Positions 23,820 to 30,302 of a stretch of 38,310 bases of DNA are shown piece by piece. Numbering within the stretch: the stretch's first letter is position 1; each line of letters starts with the position of its first letter. The DNA is from Chloroflexota bacterium (lineage in GTDB: Bacteria > Chloroflexota > Anaerolineae > B4-G1 > SLSP01). The notes under the pieces are model-generated. The model had not been told where the DNA came from. It made no database searches and was given only the letters and a program-made list of their open reading frames with translations. The DNA lies in contig JAIOAX010000043.1 in NCBI GenBank assembly GCA_019873645.1, positions 1-38,310 of the forward strand. The letters run 5' to 3'. A program made the translations under genes and the position numbers.

Positions 23820-25595
23820 ATGAGCAAACTACAAGTCCTGATTGCCCAGGCTGAGCGCATTGGCGTGATTGGTTCACCTTCCTCCACGAATGAATTGGCG
23901 TTGGATATTCTGGCCAGTGCGGTGAATAAAAAACTGGTGGGTGAATTGGCTTTCTTCCCATATAGCCAGGACGCTTACACTAACTACGCCCTGGGGCAGA
24001 TTACCGAAATCACCTTGCGTAATATCTGGCACGAAGATCCCACAATGCGCAGCCTGATTCGCCAGCGTGGGCGCGTGGATTCTATTAGCGAGCGGCAGGA
24101 TACGCATCAGGGACAAATGATTATCAGCGCGGTGTTTGCAGATGAGAACGACGCCTACCGCCCCAGCATCCTCGGCACGGTGCCAGCTACCGGAACGCCG
24201 ATTTATCTGGCCGATGACGCCATTTTGAAAGAATTGCTCTCGCCTTATCAGTCACAGTTGTTCTACCTGGGCTATGTGTATGGCTCTAAACCTAAACTGC
24301 CACTGTGGTTCAAGCATTTTGATAGCGGTGTGGACGGTGCGGGTGAGGCGTATCATCTGGGTATTTTTGGCAAGACAGGTTCGGGTAAATCGGTGCTGGC
24401 CAAGATGATTTTGCTGGCTTATATGCGCCACAAAAAGATGGGACTGTTCGTGTTGGATCCACAGGGAGAGTTCTCACTCGATTTGCAAAGTACTGATCCT
24501 ACTCCTTCAATGGGCCGTATTTTGCACCCCGCATTGGTCAAAGGAATGGGCAGGACCGTTGAAGTCTACAACTTGGACCGGTTCCGGCTGGATTCGTGGG
24601 AGTTGTTCGGAGAATTGCTCACTGAGTTTGGGTTCTTCTTTGACCTGGGCATCAAAGCGGCCGATTATCAAAGTGTCGCCGCGTCTTATCTGACAGATTA
24701 TTTCCACGACAGCAAGAAACACAAGTTAGCGGCGCTAGATGATGACGCTTTTCTGGCTGCGTTGAACCATCTCTATCAAAATGTCCATCGCATTTACAGC
24801 GGCGGCGCAGGCATTGACCGAGTTCAGGGATTCATTCAAGAGGCTATACAAAAGTTCCAGGCTGGACAACTGTCGCCTATCAGAGAAAAATGGGAAAGCG
24901 TGACTAGATTTTTTGCTGAGACCGGGGGCAAGGTCTCTATTGAGGCCATTGTCAAAAAAGCGTTAAACCTGGGCGGCAGTAGCCGTCCTGTCATCGTGGT
25001 TGATTTATCTAAACGACCAGCTGGCATTTCCACCGCTGTTTGGGACGAAAAAATCAAACCGCTGTTGATAGACGCCTTTTTGGGTGTACTGATCCGCGAA
25101 GCGGAATACGCTTATCAAGGTGAAAAGAGCCTGAACACTCTCGTTGTGTTAGACGAGGCCCACCGCTTTGCCCCCCAGGAACGGGAAAACAATGAACGCA
25201 AACAGCGCATCAAGCGCAATCTGGTAGATGCCGTGCGCACTACGCGCAAGTATGGCCTGGGCTGGATGTTCTTGAGTCAGACGCTTTCTAGCCTGGAAAA
25301 CGAAATCGTTCAGCAATTGCGCATCTCGTTCTTTGGATTTGGCCTGAGTATGGGTACAGAGTTCAGAAAGCTCCAAGAGCTGGTAGGTGGAAAGGGAGAA
25401 TACCTGAAACTCTACCAGCAATTCCGCGATCCCCATTCCTCGTTTGATACTGCCAGCCGCGAGTATTCGTTTATGACCATTGGCCCAGTCTCGCCGCTTT
25501 CCTTCGCCGGAACGCCGCTGTTTTTGAATGCTTTTAGCGATGCTGAAGCATTCATCGTGGCCAATGGTCTGACACTTCAGGCTAAGATGTTCTGA
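23820..25595 (+). CDS. herA: HerA-like hexameric ATPase/translocase
   Basis: A 591-residue ATPase starting at ATG 23820 (CAGGAG at 23805-23810), separated by one base from the NurA stop. It has an N-terminal beta-barrel (HAS-type; GVIGSPSSTNELALDILASA), Walker A FGKTGSGKS (184-191), and Walker B LVVLDEAHRFAP (Asp445, Glu446), followed by the arginine-finger/sensor region KYGLGWMFLSQTLSSL, as in DUF87/FtsK-HerA ATPases. It should form a DNA-pumping ring that feeds NurA. The region between Walker A and B carries a helical insert (about 260-350). No gene lies between its end and the MoxR gene start at 25682. Confidence 0.88.
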   Translation: MSKLQVLIAQAERIGVIGSPSSTNELALDILASAVNKKLVGELAFFPYSQDAYTNYALGQITEITLRNIWHEDPTMRSLIRQRGRVDSISERQDTHQGQMIISAVFADENDAYRPSILGTVPATGTPIYLADDAILKELLSPYQSQLFYLGYVYGSKPKLPLWFKHFDSGVDGAGEAYHLGIFGKTGSGKSVLAKMILLAYMRHKKMGLFVLDPQGEFSLDLQSTDPTPSMGRILHPALVKGMGRTVEVYNLDRFRLDSWELFGELLTEFGFFFDLGIKAADYQSVAASYLTDYFHDSKKHKLAALDDDAFLAALNHLYQNVHRIYSGGAGIDRVQGFIQEAIQKFQAGQLSPIREKWESVTRFFAETGGKVSIEAIVKKALNLGGSSRPVIVVDLSKRPAGISTAVWDEKIKPLLIDAFLGVLIREAEYAYQGEKSLNTLVVLDEAHRFAPQERENNERKQRIKRNLVDAVRTTRKYGLGWMFLSQTLSSLENEIVQQLRISFFGFGLSMGTEFRKLQELVGGKGEYLKLYQQFRDPHSSFDTASREYSFMTIGPVSPLSFAGTPLFLNAFSDAEAFIVANGLTLQAKMF

Positions 25596-25625
25596 TGGAC
25601 GGCTACTGGTAAACGTCCCCCTCAC

Positions 25626-25654
25626 TTGCCCTCGCGCCCCTTCCGGTGTAGACT
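25626..25654 (+). promoter_or_regulatory. Possible promoter of the MoxR-DUF5682 operon
   Basis: TTGCCC (25626-25631), 17-bp spacer, TAGACT (25649-25654), followed by AGGAG (25671-25675) and ATG 25682. Both hexamers match consensus only in part, so this is tentative. Confidence 0.35.
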
Positions 25655-25681
25655 TGTCCCATCCCCAACCAGGAGCGTGCG

Positions 25682-26794
25682 ATGAGCGAAACACCCGTGG
25701 CCATCCGTCTGCCCGCCGAAGAGCGCTGTGCGCTGGAACTGACCGCCCTGTGCCACAACGACCCGTATCCCCGCCCGCCCGGCTGGCTTCTCTCGCCCAA
25801 ACGGGTGGAAACCTTTTTGCTGGGTTCCGGCAAAGAGACCTTCCCCACGCCCGACGGCCAGCCGGTCGCCATTCGCCCCAAGTACCTGGGCGACCGGCGG
25901 CTGATCCAGGTCGCCATCGCCACGCTGGCCTCGGAGCGGGCGCTCTTGCTCGTCGGCGAGCCGGGGGTGGCCAAAAGTTGGGTCGGCGAGCACCTGGCCG
26001 CGGCCATCTCCGGCACGAGCCGCCTCATCATCCAGGGCACCGCCGGCACGACCGAGGATCAGATCAAGTATGCCTGGAACTATGCGCTCTTGCTGGCCGA
26101 AGGCCCCAGCGAACGCGCGCTTGTGCCCGGCCCCATTCTGCGGGCGATGCGCCAGGGCAAGATCGCCCGCTTTGAGGAACTGACCCGTTGCGCCTCCGAG
26201 GTGCAGGATACGCTCCTCTCCATCCTCTCGGAAAAAGAGATCGCCATCCCCGAATTGGGCCAGGTCGTGCTCGCCCAACGCGGCTTTAACCTCATCGCCA
26301 CGGCCAACACCCGCGACCGGGGCATCAACGATATGTCCAGCGCGCTCAAGCGCCGCTTCAATTTTGTCACCCTGCCGGTGGTGGACACGCTGGAGCAGGA
26401 GATGGCGATTGTCGAGACCCGCACGCGCGACCTGATGGCCGATTACCGCGTGCAGGCCGAGGTCCCCGCCGACCTGCTCAAGTTGCTGGTGACCGTCTTC
26501 CGCGAACTGCGCGCCGGGCTGACGCTCGACGGCCAGACCAAAGTCAAGTCGCCTTCAACGGTGATGAGCACGGCGGAGGCGATCTCGGTGCTGCTCAACG
26601 GCGGCATCCTGGCCCAGCATTTCGGCGACGGGCGGATCGGCGCGGCGGAGGTGATGCGTTCGCTGGTCGGCGCCGTGACCAAAGAAGACGCCCGCGACGT
26701 GGCCTGCCTGGAGGAGTACCTGGAAAACGTCGTCCGCCCGCGCAAGGGCGGTGAGTGGCAAGCGTTCTACCGCGCCGGCAAGGATTTACTGTGA
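25682..26794 (+). CDS. MoxR-type AAA+ ATPase
   Basis: A 370-residue AAA+ protein of the MoxR group: Walker A GEPGVAKS (about 92-99), the Walker B region reading RFEELTRC where DEixr is usual (so the acidic pair is RFEEL), sensor 1 LIATANTRDRGIND, arginine-finger segment SSALKRRFNFVTLP and the MoxR lid domain. MoxR ATPases act with VWA proteins as chaperone-like remodellers; a VWA gene follows in this cluster (32547). AGGAG lies six bases before the ATG. The DUF5682 gene starts at a GTGA overlap, so the pair is coupled. Confidence 0.88.
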   Translation: MSETPVAIRLPAEERCALELTALCHNDPYPRPPGWLLSPKRVETFLLGSGKETFPTPDGQPVAIRPKYLGDRRLIQVAIATLASERALLLVGEPGVAKSWVGEHLAAAISGTSRLIIQGTAGTTEDQIKYAWNYALLLAEGPSERALVPGPILRAMRQGKIARFEELTRCASEVQDTLLSILSEKEIAIPELGQVVLAQRGFNLIATANTRDRGINDMSSALKRRFNFVTLPVVDTLEQEMAIVETRTRDLMADYRVQAEVPADLLKLLVTVFRELRAGLTLDGQTKVKSPSTVMSTAEAISVLLNGGILAQHFGDGRIGAAEVMRSLVGAVTKEDARDVACLEEYLENVVRPRKGGEWQAFYRAGKDLL

Positions 26795-28983
26795 TTGTCT
26801 TCCCCGTCCGTCACCACTCGCCCGCCGGCGCCTTGCACCTGGCCGAACAGATCCGCACTACCCGTCCGCGATTGATTCTGGTTGAAGGGCCGTGCGACGC
26901 CACGCCGCTCATCCCGCTGCTGCTGGCCCCCGACACCCGCCCACCGGCGGCGATCCTGGCCTATCTCCCCGCCGAGGAGCCGCGCTCCTCCACCTGGCCG
27001 TTCTGCGCCTATTCGCCCGAATATGTCGCCCTTCAGGTGGGGCGCGAGGTGGGAGCCGAACTGCGCTTCTTTGATATGCCCGCCGGTGCGTTCCTGGATG
27101 CGCCGCCGAAGACCGATACACCGCCAGAGACGCCGCCCGACGTGTGGCAGGCGGTCGCCGCCCGTTTTGGCTTTGACGATTACGAGGAATTTTGGGAATG
27201 TCGCTTTGAGATGGCCGACGGCGACCTGCGCGAGGCGCTGTTTGAACTGGGCCTGCTGGTGCGCGAAGGCGGACGCGACCCCCGCGACGCGGCGCGCGAG
27301 ACCTGGATGCGCGCCGAGATCGCCCGCGCCCTGGCCGAGGGCTACGACCTCGACGGGATGTTCGTTGTCTGCGGCGCGGCGCACGCCCCGGCGCTTGTCC
27401 CACCCTTTTCTCCCACCGATAGCCCAGAGAAGGCGCGTTCCGCCAAATTGACCCTCGTCCCCTTTTCCTACCCGCGCCTTTCCGAGCAGTTGGGCTACGG
27501 CGCGGGCAACCGTGCGCCGGCCTACTATCAGATGGTGTGGGAACACGGGGGCGATTTTCGCCGCGCCACGCAGGAGGCCCTCATCCGCACCTCCGACGCG
27601 CTCCACCGCGCCGGATACGCGGTCAGTCTGGCCGACGCCATCGAGGCCAACCGGCTGGCCTGCACGCTGGCCGCGCTGCGCGACAAGCCCGCGCCGGGGC
27701 TGTACGAGTTGCGCGACGCCGCCCAGGCCTGCTACGGGCGTGGCACGACGGCGGTGGACGGGGTGCTCTGGCCGCTGCTGATCGGCGAAGCGGTGGGAGC
27801 CGTGTCGGCGCAGGTGGAACGCACCGCGCTCCAGCAGGAATTCTACGACACGGTCGCCCGTCTGCGCCTGCCCTGCACCGACGCGCCGCGCGAGCACCGG
27901 CTCTACCTCACCCAGCCCGCCGATGTGGAAACCTCGGTCTTTTTGCACCGGCTGGCCGCCGCCGACATCCCCTTCGGGCAGGTGGAGGCGGTGCAGATGG
28001 TCGGGCGCAGTGGCGCGGGGGCCGACGCCTCCGACGCCGCCCGCTGGCTGGGGCAGTTGCGCGAAAAGTGGACGCTCCAATGGACGCCGCTGACCGACAT
28101 CCGCCTGGTTGAGGCCAGCGTCGAGGGCGACTCGCTGGCCCAGGTCTGCACGCGCCGCTTCCGCCGCGCGTTGGCCGGGGCGCGCCGCGTGGCCGACGCC
28201 GCCGACGTGCTCCTGCACATCGTCCTCACCCGGCTGGAGCCGCTTTACCTCGAAGGGTTGCTGGCCTGCGAGGCCACCTCCAGCACCGACGACGACCTGC
28301 CCTCGCTGGCGCGCGCCGCCTACAACCTCCACTCGCTGGTCAAGTACGGCGCGTCGCGGGCGATGGCGACGGAGGCCCTCGAGACGCTGCTCTCCAAAGT
28401 CTACGTCCGCGCCGGCCTGCTGCTCCCGGCAGCCGCCGTCGTCGCCGACGAGGCCGCGCCCCCGTTGCGCGACGCGCTCATCACCCTGCACGATGTGGCG
28501 CGCCAGGCGCCGGCCCTGGATGCGACGCTGCTGGCCGCGCGCCTGCGCCTGACCGCTGCGAGCGACGGCGTGCACCCGCTGCTGGCCGGCCTGGCCTGCA
28601 CGCTGCTCTTTTTCGACGGCGCGCTGCCCGAAGCCGAGTTGACGACCTTGCTGAGCCGTCGCCTGTCGCCCGGCGCGGAGCCGCTGGTCGGCGCGCAGTT
28701 CATCGAAGGGCTGCTGTCGCTCAACCGGGCGGTGCTGCTGCGCAACGCGGCGGTCGTCGCCTGGCTGGATGGCTACCTGCAAGGGGTCTCCGCCGAGCGA
28801 TTTGTCGCCGTGCTGCCCGTGCTGCGCCGCGCCTTTGCCGACCTCTCGCCGGCCGAGACGGACTATCTCCTGGCGACGCTGGCCCGCCTGCTGAATCTGC
28901 CCGTTGAACAGGCGCGTGCCGCCGGCCCCGCCGTGACGGCGGAAGAGATCGCGGCGATTGACGAGGAGTTGAGTGAAACGTGA
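26791..28983 (+). CDS. DUF5682 family protein
   Basis: A 730-residue protein; GTG 26791 overlaps the MoxR stop by four bases, and the frame then gives VIVFPVRHHSPAGALHLAEQ and RPRLILVEGPCDATPLIPLL, the hallmark start of DUF5682 (TraB/PrgY-like fold with RHHSP and EGP motifs). A conserved VVCGAAHAPAL lies near residue 195 and a long helical, Ala/Leu-rich C-terminal part follows. The family is regularly found with MoxR, VWA and SWIM genes, as here. Its exact activity is unknown. The last five residues and stop (LSET, TGA) are read from the heptamer array that begins the inserted cassette, so the original C-terminus may have been replaced. Confidence 0.85.
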   Translation: MIVFPVRHHSPAGALHLAEQIRTTRPRLILVEGPCDATPLIPLLLAPDTRPPAAILAYLPAEEPRSSTWPFCAYSPEYVALQVGREVGAELRFFDMPAGAFLDAPPKTDTPPETPPDVWQAVAARFGFDDYEEFWECRFEMADGDLREALFELGLLVREGGRDPRDAARETWMRAEIARALAEGYDLDGMFVVCGAAHAPALVPPFSPTDSPEKARSAKLTLVPFSYPRLSEQLGYGAGNRAPAYYQMVWEHGGDFRRATQEALIRTSDALHRAGYAVSLADAIEANRLACTLAALRDKPAPGLYELRDAAQACYGRGTTAVDGVLWPLLIGEAVGAVSAQVERTALQQEFYDTVARLRLPCTDAPREHRLYLTQPADVETSVFLHRLAAADIPFGQVEAVQMVGRSGAGADASDAARWLGQLREKWTLQWTPLTDIRLVEASVEGDSLAQVCTRRFRRALAGARRVADAADVLLHIVLTRLEPLYLEGLLACEATSSTDDDLPSLARAAYNLHSLVKYGASRAMATEALETLLSKVYVRAGLLLPAAAVVADEAAPPLRDALITLHDVARQAPALDATLLAARLRLTAASDGVHPLLAGLACTLLFFDGALPEAELTTLLSRRLSPGAEPLVGAQFIEGLLSLNRAVLLRNAAVVAWLDGYLQGVSAERFVAVLPVLRRAFADLSPAETDYLLATLARLLNLPVEQARAAGPAVTAEEIAAIDEELSET

Positions 28984-29068
28984 GACGTGAAACGTGAAAC
29001 GTGAAACGTGAAACGTGAGATGTGAGGGGGGAGATGTGAGGAGTGAAATGTGAGGTGGGAGGTGGAAG
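28972..29068 (+). repeat. Left heptamer array (ACGTGAA words) of the four-helix-bundle cassette
   Basis: 7-nt words in unbroken phase: GAGTGAA, ACGTGAG, ACGTGAA four times, ACGTGAG, ATGTGAG, GGGGGAG, ATGTGAG, GAGTGAA, ATGTGAG, GTGGGAG, GTGGAAG, up to the ATG of the next gene. The words drift from near-perfect to degenerate toward the gene. It contains the stop codon of the DUF5682 gene. Confidence 0.9.
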
Positions 29069-29521
29069 ATGGGGGATGTGGAGGAGACGGGGTATTATCA
29101 GGAGTGGCTGAAGGCTGTGCCGGAGGCGATCACGGGAGATACGCTTTGGAGGGTGGAGGCGTATCGGTTGGCGTTGTTTGTGTCCGAGTTGGCCTGGCAG
29201 GATTGTACCAGGCTGGCCCAGGATAAGCGTACCGTTGCCCTGTCCGATCAACTTTACCGGGCGGTTGGCTCGATTGGCGCGAACATTGCGGAAGGGTACA
29301 GTCGTGGCACGGGCAAGGATCGTGCGCGCTTTTACGAATATGCCCTCGGCTCGGCCCGAGAGAGCCGTGACTGGTACTACAAAGGTCGGCACGTGCTGGG
29401 GGAACAAGTTACTGAACATCGCCTGGACCTTATCACCCGCATCATCCGCCTGTTGCTCACCATGATCCCCGACCAGCGCGGCTGTGTCCTCAAAGAAGAC
29501 CCTTCCACCTACGAAACCTGA
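29069..29521 (+). CDS. Four-helix bundle protein (Avd-like / 23S rRNA intervening-sequence family)
   Basis: A 150-residue helical protein with the TIGR02436-type signature: LWRVEAYRLALFVSELAWQD, SDQLYRAVGSIGANIAEGYS, RGTGKDRARFYEYALGSARE, then SRDWYYKGRHVLGE. Relatives include Avd, the reverse-transcriptase partner in diversity-generating retroelements, and proteins encoded in 23S rRNA intervening sequences. No reverse transcriptase is present in this window. The gene lies between two heptamer arrays in opposite orientation, both touching the gene's ends (the right one begins at the last base of the stop). It interrupts the MoxR-DUF5682-HEAT-VWA operon, so the unit behaves like an inserted cassette. 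Confidence 0.88.
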   Translation: MGDVEETGYYQEWLKAVPEAITGDTLWRVEAYRLALFVSELAWQDCTRLAQDKRTVALSDQLYRAVGSIGANIAEGYSRGTGKDRARFYEYALGSARESRDWYYKGRHVLGEQVTEHRLDLITRIIRLLLTMIPDQRGCVLKEDPSTYET

Positions 29522-29611
29522 TCACGCCTCACGCCTCACGCCTCACGCATCACGTTTCACGCCTCACGCCTCACGTTTCACGTTTCACGCATCACGTTTC
29601 ACGCCTCACGT
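29521..29611 (+). repeat. Right heptamer array, inverted relative to the left one
   Basis: Thirteen 7-nt words: ATCACGC, CTCACGC three times, ATCACGT, TTCACGC, CTCACGC, CTCACGT, TTCACGT, TTCACGC, ATCACGT, TTCACGC, CTCACGT. Read on the minus strand these are RCGTGAN words like the left array, so the two form an inverted pair around the four-helix-bundle gene. Confidence 0.92.
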
Positions 29612-29625
29612 TCTGCCACACAGGT

Positions 29626-29653
29626 TTGCCGTCAGGCCTGGACGTGTTACAAT
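29626..29653 (+). promoter_or_regulatory. Promoter of the DUF4258/YgiT pair
   Basis: TTGCCG (29626-29631), 16-bp spacer, TACAAT (29648-29653), and ATG only seven bases further (29661). The layout is the same as at 20337-20371 and again implies a leaderless or very short leader. Confidence 0.6.
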
Positions 29654-29660
29654 TGGGACG

Positions 29661-30011
29661 ATGATGAACACCGAAGACAAACAACGCTTCATTCACCGGA
29701 TAGCGCGTCAAAACCAATTGGACCCTGAGGGGGCCAGGATACGCTGGTCTCGCCACGGCATCACCGAACTCGTGAACGAGGGCTGGGACCGCGCTTCGGT
29801 AGAAGAGGCACTCCAAAACGGAAAAATCATCGAGGACTATCCGGCCCTGCACCGCCCGTTGCCTGATTGCCTGGTCCTGGGCTTGCTGGCGACGGGAGAG
29901 CCGCTTCACGCTGTGATTGCCATTGATGAAGCCAACGAGCGTTTGTTTGTTGTGACCGTGTATAGGCCGTCTCAAGAGGAGTGGGAAGATGACTGGCAAA
30001 CCCGAAAATGA
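29661..30011 (+). CDS. DUF4258 protein, probable RelE-fold toxin
   Basis: A 116-residue product (start at ATG 29661 or 29664). The DUF4258 pattern is clear: GARIRWSRHGITELVNEGWD, VEEALQNGKIIEDYP, PDCLVLGLLATGEPLHAVIA and RLFVVTVYRPSQEEWEDDW. Such proteins have a BECR/RelE-like fold and usually lie next to a YgiT zinc-finger antitoxin, as here. Toxicity by RNA cleavage is inferred from the family. The next gene overlaps it by 23 bases. It lies in the segment that separates DUF5682 from the HEAT gene. Confidence 0.78.
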   Translation: MMNTEDKQRFIHRIARQNQLDPEGARIRWSRHGITELVNEGWDRASVEEALQNGKIIEDYPALHRPLPDCLVLGLLATGEPLHAVIAIDEANERLFVVTVYRPSQEEWEDDWQTRK

Positions 30012-30288
30012 CCGTTGTCCGTTGTGCGGAGGGCGATTAAAACCCGGATTGGCGACTGTACCCTTTCTATTGCCCAACGCTACCGTCCTGATCAAAAATG
30101 TCCCGGCTATCATCTGTTCCAGTTGTCACGAACCTTATACCACAGGTAAGGTCACTGACCGCATCATTGACTTGTTGAACTCGCTGCGCGGTCTCCAGGC
30201 TGAAGTTTTGGTCCTACCCTACCCGGAGCTTAAATCTGCTCCTACCTTGATGCCCGTGATGGAAGCCCATGCCTGGCCGGTGACATAG
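29989..30288 (+). CDS. YgiT-type zinc finger antitoxin (MqsA N-domain-like)
   Basis: A 99-residue protein with two CxxC knuckles (RCPLCGGRLKPG and IICSSCHEPYTT) and the LPNATVLIKNVPA strand of YgiT-type antitoxins, followed by a short helix. There is no HTH domain like that of full MqsA, so DNA binding is uncertain. The start codon lies inside the toxin gene (23-base overlap), meaning coupled translation. Between its stop and the HEAT gene are only 14 bases. Confidence 0.78.
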   Translation: MTGKPENDRCPLCGGRLKPGLATVPFLLPNATVLIKNVPAIICSSCHEPYTTGKVTDRIIDLLNSLRGLQAEVLVLPYPELKSAPTLMPVMEAHAWPVT

Positions 30289-30302
30289 CGCACAGTGCGA
30301 AT

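Noticed and set aside
26767..28782. 671-codon minus-strand open frame opposite DUF5682
   Set aside because: The plus-strand protein has clear family motifs and coupled translation; the antisense product is Gln/Arg/Gly-rich without motifs.
28972..29611. CRISPR array
   Set aside because: Units are 7 nt with no spacers, and no cas genes are nearby.
28984..30302. Diversity-generating retroelement
   Set aside because: The four-helix protein is Avd-like, but no reverse transcriptase, template/variable repeat pair or variable-domain target gene is present.
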